From: Caprella mutica
Taxonomy: Eukaryota > Arthropoda > Malacostraca > Amphipoda > Caprellidae
Length of the DNA stretch: 64,000 bases
Assembly: GCA_947561585.1 (NCBI GenBank)
Contig: CANNZV010000945.1
Location: forward strand, 1 to 64,000
Direction of reading: 5' to 3'
Shown here: positions 44,727-55,631 of the stretch, in pieces
Layout of the letters: every line of letters begins with the position of its first letter
Position numbering within the stretch: position 1 is the first letter of the stretch
Notes under the pieces: generated by a model
Told to the model about the DNA's origin: nothing
Database searches by the model: none
What the model saw: only the letters and a program-made list of their open reading frames with translations
Translations under genes and position numbers: made by a program

Positions 44727-45190
44727 GGAAGAGGTAGAAAGGTTTTGGCAGGGGGTCTACAAGACCCATCCAAATAAAATGGAAGAAATGTGGACTGAAA
44801 AGAGTAGAACAATGTAGCTATGAGATAGAGTTAGATATAAGAAGAGATCAAGAGAGAGAGGAGGAGAGACAGGAAAGAAGATTGGTATTACCTAGAGTGG
44901 TGGTGGACCCGTACAGACACATCAAGGTTATGGATGTGAATGTAGAAAAGAAGAGATCAGAAAGATTATAAAGAAGATGAAGAACGGAAGGTCGGGAGGA
45001 ATAGATGGATTGAAACCTGAGATGTAATGTATAAGGTATTGGAGGGAAGCGAGGTGTTTATGAGTGCAATGGTGGGAGGTTTTCAGAGGGTGGTGGAGAC
45101 GGGGGAGATGCCAGAGAGTTGGAAAAGGTCAAGGACTGTCTTGATACCAAAAAGAACACGGCCAACAGTGGAAGTTTTGAAGTTAGGGTA

Positions 45191-45685
45191 CAGCGGTTTT
45201 ATGCTTTCAATGCATCTATGAATGGTCTACAATATGTAACAAAAAAAATTTTTGATTTTAGAATTTATTTATCAAAAATTTCCGAGATTTCGAAAATTTC
45301 ACTTTTTCCAAAACATATTTTTTTTAACAATGTATTTTCAAAAATTGAAGGTCAAAATCAAAAATATATTTGCTACATATTGTAGAGAATTCATAGGATC
45401 ATAGAATGCAAAAAACCGCAATGGCGTAACTTTCAAACTTTTTGAAAAATATCAAAACTGAATACGAAATATACAACCTTTGCAATTATTCAGGAGAGCA
45501 ATAATAATAAAAAATAACAATAAAAATATAAAAACAAAAATTATGTTTTTGTGTTTTTTACCTACCTGAGTCTTAAAACACTAGAAAAACTTTAGTGAAG
45601 AAAAAAATAATGGATAAAAAAAATCAGAAAATGGCTGGGACTGTCCCCTTAAGCGGCGCTGCATACCTATAGTGATAGATATATC
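45191..45685. other. AT-rich repeat-like segment, no gene
   Basis: Contains long A/T runs and a block (CATAGAATGCAAAAAACCGC) resembling an arm of the fold-back MITE at 14940-15262. It ends near GGGACTGTCCCCTTAAG, which looks like one terminus of a TTAA element; the opposite end was not found. Confidence 0.4.
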
Positions 45686-45689
45686 ATCA

Positions 45690-46036
45690 ATTCCAGCATA
45701 ATTGGTAAATAAAGCCCCTCTTTCCTCATTGCTATGGACGCTAGAGACACCACTGGGATTCCTTCTGTCATGTCTTAGACGTGAAATACGTCAGAGTTGA
45801 TAAAACATAGGTTAAATGAACAGTTGTTTTTACAAGTTTATAAGTATAAGTTTATTATAAGTGATTAATATAGGAGAACCCTCTACGATAATTGTAGACA
45901 ACTGACACTAGAGAGATTCACACATACTTTTATATAATGATAAACAGGAAACAATTAGTAGTTAAAATACATTAGCTAAATACAACATATGCAATATATA
46001 AACATTAAACAATAACTAAGTGCGACTAATACAACA
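45690..46036 (-). repeat. Probable copia 3' LTR
   Basis: On the minus strand the pol frame ends in the purine-rich AGAAGGAGAT, a plausible polypurine tract, followed by TGTTGTATTAG at 46036. The far end of the LTR cannot be fixed because the 5' LTR is not in the window. Confidence 0.5.
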
Positions 46037-47275
46037 ATCTCCTTCTCACACGAGTTATACATTATCATTCCAATCAACTTAACTAGTTTGTTAAATCTAT
46101 CAGCAAGTAGTGGCTTGGTAAACACATCAGCCAACATTTCCTCACTAGCACAATATTTCAGTTCAATTTCATTTGAGGACACTAAGTCTCAAACATAATG
46201 ATACTTAATATCAATGTGTTTTGTACGAGGATGATTTTTAGGATTTTTAGCAAGACACATAGGCTGATAGCAGACTGATTATCCTCAAACAAAACTACTG
46301 AAGAATTCTTATTAGATAACTTAAGATCTAACAATAACTTATTTAGAAATACCGCTTCTTGAGCAGCGCCAGAAAGATATACATATTCAGTTTCTGCTGT
46401 TAAAAGGGCTACACAAGTCTGTTTGACAGACCGCCATGAGATTATAGAATCATTTAACAAAAAACAGTATATACTCTTTCTATCATTTCTGTCACCAGCC
46501 CAGTCGGCGTCAGAATAACCTACTAATGCTGACTCATCATTTCCATACATAATACCAAGATTCTGTGTACCCTTCAGATATCGGAAAATTCGTTTAACAG
46601 CTGTCCAGTGTTTACTATTTGGTTTGGAACAATATTTAGAAACATTACTAACAGCATAAGTAATGTCAGGTCTCTAGTCTTGGTAGATAACTATAGTAAT
46701 GAGCCTACTGCAGATTGGTACCTATTCGCATCAACCATTTCACATTCATCTGAAGTTTGTTCAAGATAGGAGCTAACATCAGCTGGTGTGGACACTGGTT
46801 TACAATTATTGAAATCAAATCTATTCAATAGTGATTTGACGAAAGCAGATTGATTTAAGGCAATTTTACTATTAGTTTGTACAACATTTACACATAAGAA
46901 ATAGGATAACTGTCCTAAATCATTCATCTCAAATTTACTGTAGAACTCAAATCAGCTTTGATTTTTGTCAATTCATCATTGTGCTTACATGCTATAATTA
47001 TATCTTCTACATATACAGACACAATACATATGGAATATCATTAATCATCTTAACATAAATACAGGGGTCACATTTAGATTGAACAAAGTCTAAGGTTTTA
47101 AGATAAGCATCAAAAGAATCATTCCAACATTTTGGTGACTGTTTAAGTCCATACTTTGATTTATTTAATTTACATACAAGATGCTCTTTTCCCTTTTTAA
47201 CATAGCCAGTAGGTTGTCGCATAAAGACATTCTCTTCGAGTTCTCCATACAAAAATGCAGAAGTAACATCCATGT
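45976..47275 (-). pseudogene. Ty1/copia pol, RT and RNase H part
   Basis: Minus-strand fragments in order: 47273-47007 (MDVTSAFLYGELEENVFM, LNKSKYGLKQSP), 46927-46691, 46550-46182 (YSDADWAGDRNDRKS, ISWRSVKQTCVALLTAETEY, the copia RNase H) and 46182-45976 (ADVFTKPLLADRF, the usual C-terminus). Stops and shifts separate the fragments. The upstream part of the same gene is at 53515-54338, displaced by the gypsy insertion. Confidence 0.9.
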
Positions 47276-47461
47276 TGTAAGGATATCATTCAATGTGAGC
47301 AAAACCTGAATCTTATGATTTAATCTAATTTATAGGTGACGTAAATTGGATACCGAGTTGTATAAAAGGAAACACAAATGTTGATTATTTAGTCTGTATT
47401 TCTCGAATATATTTAATCTGCAAGAGCCAATATCCTTCAACCTAAATATAACAATACAACA
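47276..47461 (+). repeat. Gypsy 5' LTR
   Basis: Begins TGTAAGGATATCATTC and ends AATACAACA. Contains GTATAAAAGG near 47365, a likely TATA box. The final A is also the A of the gag start codon. Confidence 0.9.
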
Positions 47462-47899
47462 TGGCACTGTACGAAAGCAAGAGCAAAGGAAGAGGAAAGA
47501 CTTCAGAGCAAGACGTACCAAAATGGTTATCACTTCTCCTGGAAAAACAAGAAGAAACACGCTTGCAACAGGAAGAAACACGCTTGCAACAGGAAAAAGC
47601 TCGAGAAAATCGACATCAAGAAGAGATGGAAGCAATGCATCAGCTTTTGGCGACTCAACAAAATCAAGCTTCATCTTCGTCCAATAACCACGGACAGCGG
47701 AACAATTCAGAGCGAATTGACAAAATTCCGAATCTTCCCAGACCACCAACTCTACAAGCAGATGCAAGCTACACTAAATTTGTGGAATGGAGAGAGGGAT
47801 GGAATGACTACTCTACTGTTATACATCTTGAACAACAAACTCCAGAGACACAAAGAGCGCATCTTAGAAGCTGTATGAGCACCGACATGCGACTGTACA
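47461..47899 (+). pseudogene. Gypsy Gag, N-terminal part (split by hAT)
   Basis: The ATG overlaps the last base of the LTR. The protein starts MALYESKSKGRG, then a Gln/Glu-rich helix with repeated EETRLQQ, then a capsid-like start with FVEWREGWNDY. The frame is interrupted at 47900 by the hAT element. After it, 49611-49827 continues capsid text (MKCAMGIDRDED, then ERRQEEAETFDNFYVAVKKL) up to a stop at 49825-49827. The stretch TGGCACTGTACG just after the LTR would serve as primer-binding site while also coding. Confidence 0.85.
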
Positions 47900-49618
47900 C
47901 AGAAATGGGCGGGAAAGTACTTCTCAACTACCAAGTAAAAGTACTAAGTAACAAGTAAGTACTTCCAAGTACTACTTGAAGTACTTTCTAAAAAGTACTT
48001 TGAATAATTACTTAGAAGTATTTTTTACAAGTACTTGTTACTTTTCAAGTAAAAAGTACTTTGCAAAGTACATTTTCCCTTTCAGTCAAGAGATTTTAAA
48101 AGATTAGTTCTAAATCTCTACAAAATTAATTCTTTTTCTCATCAAAACTGTATTTACAGCAACTGGATAAAAACTAGAGTATGAAGAGGTCCAACATGTT
48201 GGAAAATTGTTTGTCAAGCAGTAAAATTGAAAACTTTGTCGAACAGTAGAATCGAAAACTAAGACTGTAAGACATTGTATATTTTTATGTGACGGTGAAT
48301 ATTTATATATTCTGACATACAATCATGTATAGAGACTATGAGTTATATTTACCAATTTAAGTACATTCAATATAATTATTTTTGATACCTAGGTATCACA
48401 ACCAATATTTACCAAACACATTGATGAATTATAAGCGTGTGGACGTGTACAGTGAGTCACTGTGATGATGTACTTACTATCAGAGTAAAGAGTCACTGTG
48501 ATGATATACTTTCAGAGAAAAGAGTCACTGTGATGATGTACTATCAGAGAAAAGAGTCACTGTGATGATGTACTATCAGAGAAAAGAATCACTGTGATGA
48601 TGTACTATCAGAGAAAAGAGTCACTGTGATGTTGTACTATCAGAGAAAAGAGTCACTGTGATGATGTGCTATCAGAGAAAAGAGTCACTGTGATGGTGCA
48701 CTGTCAGAGAAAAGTCACTGTGATGATGTACTATCAGAGAAAAGAGTCACTGTGACGATGTACTATCAGAGAAAAGGGTCACTAGCTGTGATGATGTACT
48801 ATCAGAGAAAAGAGTCACTGTGATGTTGTACTATCAGAGAAAAGAGTCACTGTGATGATGTACTATCAGAGAAAAGAATCACTGTGTTAGTGTACTGTCA
48901 GAGAAAAGTCACTGTGATGATGTACTATCAGAGAAAAGAGTCACTGTGATGATGTACTATCAGAGAAAAGAGTCACTGTGATGACGTACTATCAGAGAAA
49001 AGAGTCACTGTGATGATGTACTATCAGAGAAAAGAGTCACTGTGATATGTACTATCAGAGAAAAGAGTCACTGTGATATGTACTATCAGAGAAAAGAGTC
49101 ACTGTGATGATGTACTATCAGAGAAAAGAGTCACTGTGATGACGTACTATCAGAGAAAAGAGTCAGTGTGATGACGTACTATCAGAGAAAAGAGTCACTG
49201 TGATGATGTACTATCAGAGAAAAGAGTCACTGTGATGATGTACTATCAGAGAAAAGAGTCACTGTGATGATGTACTATCAGAGAAAAGAGTCACTGCGAT
49301 GATGTACTATCAGAGAAAAGAGTCACTATGATGATGTACTATCAGAGAAAAAAGTCACTGAGAAGATGTACTATCAGAGAAAAAAGTCACTGAAAAGATG
49401 TACTATCAGAGTTAACAGTATAAATTATTGGTTTTTTAATTGTATAGTAAATGTACTTGGTACTTCTAAGTACTTTAAAAAGTACTTGGTACTTGTACTT
49501 TGAAAGTACTTTTTTATTTGAGTACTTGGGCAACTACTTCAAGTACATTCATTTACGAGTACTTGTACTTAGTACTTAAGTACTTTCGATGTACTTTTCG
49601 CCCATCTCTGACTGTACA
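47892..49618. mobile_element. hAT element filled by the 32-bp minisatellite, copy 2
   Basis: The element at 47900-49610 (1.7 kb) begins CAGAAATGGGCGGGAAAGTAC and ends with the inverse of CAGAGATGGGCGAAAAGTAC. A perfect 8-bp duplication, ACTGTACA, lies at 47892-47899 and 49611-49618. It is organised like copy 1 but in the opposite orientation and with a shorter array. Removing it and one duplication restores the gypsy gag frame at this point. Confidence 0.92.
48440..49418. repeat. 32-bp minisatellite, about 30 units, inverse of 27505-29238
   Basis: The unit reads GATGATGTACTATCAGAG followed by AAAAGAGTCACTGT, the reverse complement of the copy 1 unit. Variants include ATGTTG, ATGACG and shorter units lacking GAT. 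Confidence 0.93.
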
Positions 49619-50632
49619 TGAAATGTGCAATGGGAATAGATCGTGATGAAGACACGACTACAGAAGATATTTCAGACCGCATTCAGGCACATCTGCGACA
49701 GAAAAGAAACATCACTCTTGACAGAGTTGATTTCACTGAACGCAGACAAGAAGAAGCCGAAACATTCGATAATTTCTATGTAGCAGTTAAAAAACTGGCA
49801 GAAGAGGCCGATCTGTGCAATAACTGAGTGGAACAGAGGATCACTACCAGAATTATTTCTGGAATATAAGTCAAGAGCTTCGACAGAAACTTCTAGTACT
49901 TAATCCTTCCCCTCAACTACAAACAGACGATTGATTTGTGTCGAAGTTATGAGTCTTCGATGAAAGACTGTGCTTCAATATCCCGAAAGAAAGTCCGTCA
50001 ATAAAATTAGCAATTACAAGAAAAACTTCAGAGATAATAATTTCACGAAGAGTAATAAATTTAAAGCTAATGACGAAAGAAAGACACATTCTATAAAATG
50101 CAACTACTGTGGAGGAAGCGAGCATGAAAAATCAAAATGCCCAGCCAAAGATTCTACTTGCAACCACTGCAACAAACCAGGTCACTGGAGTTCAGTTTGT
50201 TTTCACAAGAAACAAACTGAAAAAGAAACTAGTGTAAAGAACACAGGAAGAGTACATTATTTACGATCAACCAAGGATCAAAATAATGATACGTCTACAC
50301 CAAGAGTGTCAGCGACATTCATATACAAAGGATCAGTGCACACAACGTCAATCATCCCTGATATAGGAGCAGAAGCAAACGTTGCAGGACCTTTTATTTT
50401 GGAGAAACTTCAAATTTCGTCCAATCACCTGAAAAAGCAGCATAATCAAGTTTTGATAGCAGCTAACGGGTCAAAACTGAAAGTATTGGGATCAATAAAT
50501 CTTGATATAAAAATCAATTCAGTAACCACCCATGAAGAAATTATCATATGCAAAGATCATACTGAAATTCTTCTATCATGGAAAACAGTTCGAAACTTGA
50601 AACTAATTCAAATGATTTTTCAAAGCAAATAA
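49611..50632 (+). pseudogene. Gypsy Gag C-terminus (zinc knuckles) and protease
   Basis: After the hAT, capsid text continues, with a frame change in 49827-49970. Frame 49970-50632 has two CCHC knuckles (CNYCGGSEHEKSKC and CNHCNKPGHWSSVC), as in Mag-type elements, then an aspartic protease whose active-site triad reads DIG instead of DSG or DTG in IPDIGAEANV. That substitution would inactivate it. Confidence 0.85.
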
Positions 50633-51599
50633 ATAAAATCGACACAAAAGATACAAACGTTTTAAAAGAAAAATTTCTTCAAGAATATAAGGACGTCTTC
50701 GATTGCGAAGAAGAACTTAAACGTATGCTTGGAACGCCAATGAAAATTCATCTGGATGAAAATGCAACCCCATACGCTATTCATTCAGCTCGTCAAGTTC
50801 CAATTCCATGGCAAGAAGAAGAAGTTAAAAACAGTCTCGACGTCATGGAGAAACAAGGAATCATAGCCAAAGTCGGAGATGAACCATCAGTGAGGTGCCA
50901 CCCGTTGGTAGTCGTTGCCAAGCCTAAAGGCGGTATTCGAATATGTGTGGATCTCACAAAATTGAACAAGCAAATAAAAAGACCTGTTCATCCAACCACA
51001 TCACCCACAGAAGCCATTGCTGGAATAAAAAAAGGATCAAAATACTTCACAACCATTGATGCCAAACATGGTTACTGGCAAATAGAACTTGACGAATCAT
51101 CACAAAATCTGACGACTTTTATGACACCTCAAGGAAGATACAAATTTCTTAGAGCTCCAATGGTATTGTCATCAACAGGCGACGAGTACTGCAGAAGATA
51201 TTCTTCAGCCATAGGAGGACACCCAAATATACAAAAGGAAATGGATGATGTTCTGTTATACAACGACAATTTCGAAGAACACGTCAAAAGTGTCAAGAAT
51301 TTCTTAGAGCTCTGTCGAAAGCACAAGATAACTCTCAATAAAGAAAAATTCTGTTTCGGATTGACAGAATTCAATTTCGTTGGATATATGTTGTTAGTTG
51401 CGACGGAGTGACTCCTGATGATAAAAAGATCAGTGCACTTGAAGAATTTCCAACTCCAACAAATGTATCTCAACTGAGATCATTTCTCGGCTTAGCTAAT
51501 CAATTTGAAAGATTTTTTAATGAAATAAGTAAATTGGTAAGTCCATTACGAAGTCTTCTGAAGAAGAACATCGTATTTCAATGGTTACCACCACACTAA
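50578..51599 (+). pseudogene. Gypsy reverse transcriptase
   Basis: Blocks in order: VVVAKPKGGIRICVDLTKLN, FTTIDAKHGYWQIELDE, FMTPQGRYKFLRAPM, then EMDDVLLYNDNFEEHV, where the usual Y-x-DD box is altered, and LNKEKFCFGLTEFNFVGY. The frame shifts near 51410 to SQLRSFLGLANQFERF and stops at 51597-51599. Altered residues and shifts indicate loss of function. Confidence 0.88.
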
Positions 51600-52080
51600 A
51601 AAGCATTTGTTGATCTAAAAGAGTCCCTTTGTAAACCTCCAGTTCTCATTCATTTTGATCTAGGAAGAGAAACGGTTCTACAAACTGATGCGTCCAAAAA
51701 TAATGGATTGGGATTTATTCTTTTACAAAACAAGACGATGGATACAAAATCGTTCAATGGGATCTCGTTTTCTAACAGAAACTGAAAGCAGATATGCAAT
51801 CGTCGAGCTGGAACTACTTGCGGTAGTATGGGCGATGGACAAATGTAAGACTTACTTGATAGGACTTCCAGATTTCAAATTACAAGTTGATCATCGACCT
51901 CTACTATCTATTCTTGATAAGAAAACTCTTGATCAAATACACAATCCTTGTTTACAACAACTAAAGGAAAAGGTGATGAGATTCAAATTCTCCACAGAAT
52001 GGATTCAAGGGAAGAAACATGCTATACCTGATGCGCTTTCCAGATCACCAATATCTTCAGCATCACAAGAAGATGAAGAA
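51600..52080 (+). pseudogene. Gypsy RNase H
   Basis: Begins with a short segment in another frame (TDASKNNGLGF-like, about 51685-51720), then frame 51688 onward reads FLTETESRYAIVELELLAVVWAMDKCKTYL, FKLQVDHRPLLSIL and IPDALSRSP, the standard order of gypsy RNase H. Confidence 0.82.
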
Positions 52081-53283
52081 TTTTCTTCATCAACAGAAGA
52101 ATCTTCAAATATCATAAGAAGAACAAGAATGTCTTCATCTAAAGAAGATCTGAATATCAAAATACTCAGAGATGAAGCCGAAAAGGATCAAAACTATCAA
52201 ATTCTCATGAAGAGTATTCAAGATGGATTTCCAATAAATCGGAGAAAAACCCATCCAGCTATTAATCCATACTGGAGCATCAAAGATGAATTGAGCATCG
52301 ATGAAGGTATTATTCTATATGGATCCCGTATTGTTGTGCTCTTGAATGCAAGAAAACTACACGCTTCTCACCAAGGTGTAGAAAGGTCTAAGCGACGTGC
52401 TCGCCAAACGATTTATTGGCCAGCAATTAATTCAGCCATCGACAATAAGATTTCTTCATGCGAAAAGTGCCAACTTCATCAATCAGCGCAACCGAAAGAA
52501 TCTATGATGACGGATCCTCCACCCTCAAGAGTCTTTGAACATGTGTCTGCAGACTTCTTTTCATGCTCTGGAAGAGATTTCTTAGTTTACGAAGACAGAC
52601 TTTCAGGATGGCCGGTAATATACAGTTTCAACAGAGGGAACACGACTGCAAAGAATTTTATTGTTGCTGTTCGTCGCTGTTTCACAGATTTAGGTGTGCC
52701 CACTACCCATCATTTTCAAATCTGATGGAGGCCCTCAATTTTCCAGTTCTGAATTTAAGAAAAATTTTAATAAGTGGGGAGTACAGCATGTGCAATCAAC
52801 CCCATATTACGCTCAATCTAACGGTCACGCAGAAGCTGCAGTAAAAGCCATGAAGAAGCTTATAGTAAAATCTACTGAGAATGAGAATATTGATTCTGAA
52901 GAATTTCTCATTGCTTTACTAGAGTGGCGAAACTCCCCTCGGGAAGGAGGATTATCTCCTGCACAACTGCTGTTTGGTCACCCAATGCGAACTCTACTGC
53001 CTGCTCATCAAAATAGCTTTGATCAGAAATGGCATAAGACAAGAGAAGAGTTTGATGAAAAGTGTGCCCTACTAAAAGACAAATCTGTACAAAGATACAA
53101 TGAACAAGTAGATGTTTAGATAAAATGAAAATAAATAGTAAAGTTAGGATTCAAGATGCCATAACACACAAGTGGAATACAATTGGAACTATTGTTGGTA
53201 TCGGAAAGCACAGGGACTACCTGATTAAAACACCTAGCGGAAGGACACTATGGAGAAACCGAAGATTTATCAAATCTTATTAA
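52080..53283 (+). pseudogene. Gypsy integrase (frameshifted)
   Basis: Zinc-binding H2C2 region: LHASHQGVERSKRRARQ, then CEKCQLH. The catalytic core has ADFFSCSGRDFLVYEDR (first Asp), a frame change near 52700, KSDGGPQFSSSEF (second Asp) and NGHAEAAVKAMKKL (Glu). A C-terminal chromo/GPY-like region follows after a stop at 53117-53119: TIVGIGKHRDYLIKTPSGR up to 53283. All three acidic residues survive, but not in one frame. Confidence 0.88.
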
Positions 53284-53328
53284 TCACATTGAAAGACTTA
53301 TTTTACTTTGAAAACCAAAAAGGGGAGT

Positions 53329-53514
53329 TGTAAGGATATCATTCAATGTGAGCAAAACCTGCATCTTATGATTTAATCTAATTTATAGGTGACGTAACTT
53401 GGATACCGAGTTGTATAAAAGGAAACACAAATGTTAATTATTTAGTCTGTATTTCTCGTATATATTTAATCTGCAAGAGCCAATTTCCTTCAACCCAAAT
53501 ATAATAATACAACA
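53329..53514 (+). repeat. Gypsy 3' LTR
   Basis: Same 186-bp unit as the 5' LTR with about seven substitutions by eye. Preceded by the purine tract and followed by the CATGT duplication. Confidence 0.92.
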
Positions 53515-54338
53515 CATGTGGTGAACTATTAAATTATGTTTAGCTGCCAACGATAACAAAGTTCGCACAGTTTCAAATCTAACTACAGGTGCGAAAGTTT
53601 CGTCATAATCTATTCCAAATCTCTTTGAGAACCCTTGTGCTACTAATCTAGCCTTATAAGAACTTATTTTACCATCGTGTCCCAATTTACATTTAAACAC
53701 TCATCTAGAGTTGATAACATTCATTTTCGAGTTAGGCTCGACTAGTTCAAAAACTTTATGCTTATCAAAAGCATCTAATTCACGCTCCATGGCTAGCTGC
53801 CATTCAGAAGATTCAAGACTACACCTAGCTTCCTTTACAGTATTAGGTTCAGTCATCATTTCACTAACGAAACCTCTTTCTTCAGAAAAATCCCATTCAC
53901 CATACCAGTCAGGTGCCCGACGCACTCGTGTAGACTGTCTGATCACAGGTTGCACCTCTGATTGTTTATCAGCTGGTTGAACCACCTGTAATTCAACAGG
54001 TGGTTGAAGTATGGGAAGTTCATCAGCAAGGTTGTCTTCGTCTGAATCTCCTGAAGGCGCCGCCAATGGAGTGGATGGTAATTTTGGATCAATGAGCCTC
54101 TTAGGTGTCTTTGATTCATCAAAGATCACATCTCTGGAATAGAAAATTCTTTTAGTTTCAATATCATACATCCTATATCCCTTAGTAACTGATCCATATC
54201 CTAGTGAGCAGCAAACTTTTGCTTTAGGATCTATATTCTTTCTCTCATCATGTGGGATATGTACATAAGAAGTACATCCGAATACTCGGAGATTTTTTAC
54301 ATTAGGTTTCCTATAGTTTAGTGCTTCATATGGAGTTT
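53515..54338 (-). pseudogene. Ty1/copia pol, integrase C-terminus and start of RT
   Basis: From 54338 down: TPYEALNYRKPNVKNLRVFG, YVHIPHDERKN, GYGSVTKGYRMYD (copia integrase C-terminal region), an acidic linker, then the RT start WQLAMERELDAF, CKLGHDGKISSYKARLVAQG and GIDYDETFAPVVRF. A TGA replaces the usual Trp codon before VFKCK at about 53700. The frame then joins LIVHH to MDVTSAF across the gypsy insertion. The 5' end is cut at 54338, next to a LINE fragment. Confidence 0.9.
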
Positions 54339-54344
54339 TAACTA

Positions 54345-54905
54345 AGGGGTCATACGACCCCTTTTTTCAACAACTTAAAATCCTTAAACTGAATAACTTA
54401 TTTTTATATAAAATGGGTATTTACTTTCATGATACAATTAATATTACTGATTTCGATCCATCACTACTAAATTATATTATTTCAAACACAGATGAACACT
54501 CCCAAAACACTCGATATGCATCACTTATTACTCTTCCATTGTTCAATAGAACCAAATCTCAGAGCAGTATTTACTTCACAGGCTCCAATATATGGAATAA
54601 TTTGAGTAATGACTTGAAATGTATTCATTCTCGAGAGAAATTTAAAAATAAATATAAGATTTCTCTTTCCACTAGTCAGGTTCAATAAATATATGAATAT
54701 CTCTATTTCTTTGAATGTATGTTATTTTGGAGTAATTTTTTAAAATTTTCTGTTATAAGTTTTTAATTTTTGTCTCTAGATTGTTATTTCTAATATGATT
54801 ATTATTTCTTGCATTCTTATTTTAATCAGTTTCTCTCTTTATGTAGGTTGCCCTTGAAGCTTCGGCTTAATAGGGCCTGAATACTTGAAAATAAATGTAA
54901 TTCAT
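54345..54905 (+). pseudogene. 3' end fragment of another LINE
   Basis: The frame to 54688 reads LKSLKLNNLFLYKMG, then NTDEHSQNTRYASLITLP, KSQSSIYFTGSNIWNNLSND, ending STSQVQ. This is the C-terminal tail seen in many LINE pol proteins (the YF-x-G-x-x-WN-x-L block). A 3' UTR of about 200 bp follows to AT-rich sequence near 54905. It truncates the copia element at 54338. Confidence 0.7.
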
Positions 54906-55630
54906 TTTTTTTATAAGATTGAGGAGATGATACCAAGATGATAAAAAATATTTCATTTGTGGCTAGGTATATAATAATGAAAAATATATAGTAAAAAAAT
55001 AAAGTATCTGCCGACATGTTTCAAATTTTACAGATATTCCCCAAAAATGCAGACACTTGTGATACCGATACTTGAGAACGTCCCTATATGTAATAAAAAA
55101 ATAGCGGTGGCGAAGGAAGGCACTATGAATGCCTGAGTTATAATTATTTTATGTGTTTAAATGTTATCCCTATCCACTACTAGGAGATTTGAATAAAAGA
55201 ATGGCCTCGCAGATTGGGGAGTAGAGAAGGTACGCTCCATGAAGTAGGTCGACTACTCGGCAACCACAGGTAGCAGAATCGACGCAGCTACACCCCAAAG
55301 AGACCTACACAGTCAGTTTGGTTATCCAAGGATATAACAAAACAGAAGGAATAAAAAAGAATAGGAGGAAGTTGTGTGTTGAGGAAAGATGCAAAGGAAA
55401 GCTGAAGCGAAAACCTAAATGCTACAGTAGAATAAAATTGAGGGGAAACAGCACTAATGATTTACCCACATCTGCAGGGTTGATTCAAGATCATCTATGC
55501 TTTTAAACAGTACAGATAATCTTGTTTTCATGTTTCTTTGGGACATTCTGAGAGCCGACAGTTAGTAGCATCTTTAGGTTAACATGTTCCTCGTTATCCG
55601 ATATTTAATGGTAACATTAGATTTTTTATT
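54906..55630. other. No gene; fragment with GATACCGATAC motif
   Basis: Around 55055-55075 GTGATACCGATACTTG resembles ends of the CCGATACC elements (7092-7548, 27087-31254). The rest shows nothing recognisable, including a 62-codon frame at 55318-55506. Confidence 0.4.
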
Positions 55631-55631
55631 A

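Larger units (their letters stand above)
39526..45190 (+). mobile_element. Inverted 5' part of the same LINE
   Basis: Contains a leader, an ORF1 with PHD-type zinc finger, an endonuclease and the start of RT. It ends at about 45185 with MPESWKRSRTVLIPKR and VEVLK, exactly where the minus-strand part at 39525 resumes with LRPIAMMD. This head-to-head layout, with 5' part inverted and 3' part in normal orientation, is what twin priming produces in LINEs. It is interrupted by the TTAA MITE at 39596-40184 and the LINE at 43015-44687. Confidence 0.75.
47271..53519 (+). mobile_element. Mag-like Ty3/gypsy retrotransposon inserted in copia
   Basis: LTRs at 47276-47461 and 53329-53514 (186 bp each, TGT...ACA) flank gag-pol, with a 5-bp duplication CATGT at 47271-47275 and 53515-53519. 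The LTRs differ at about seven positions by eye. A polypurine tract AAAAAGGGGAGT precedes the 3' LTR. Domain order is Gag with two CCHC knuckles, protease, RT, RNase H, integrase. Several frameshifts and stops are present, and a hAT element splits gag. It is inserted in the RT gene of the copia element. Confidence 0.93.

Noticed and set aside
47330..47767. A 145-codon minus-strand frame
   Set aside because: Lies opposite the gypsy LTR and gag start; no homology recognised and the plus-strand gag explains the region.
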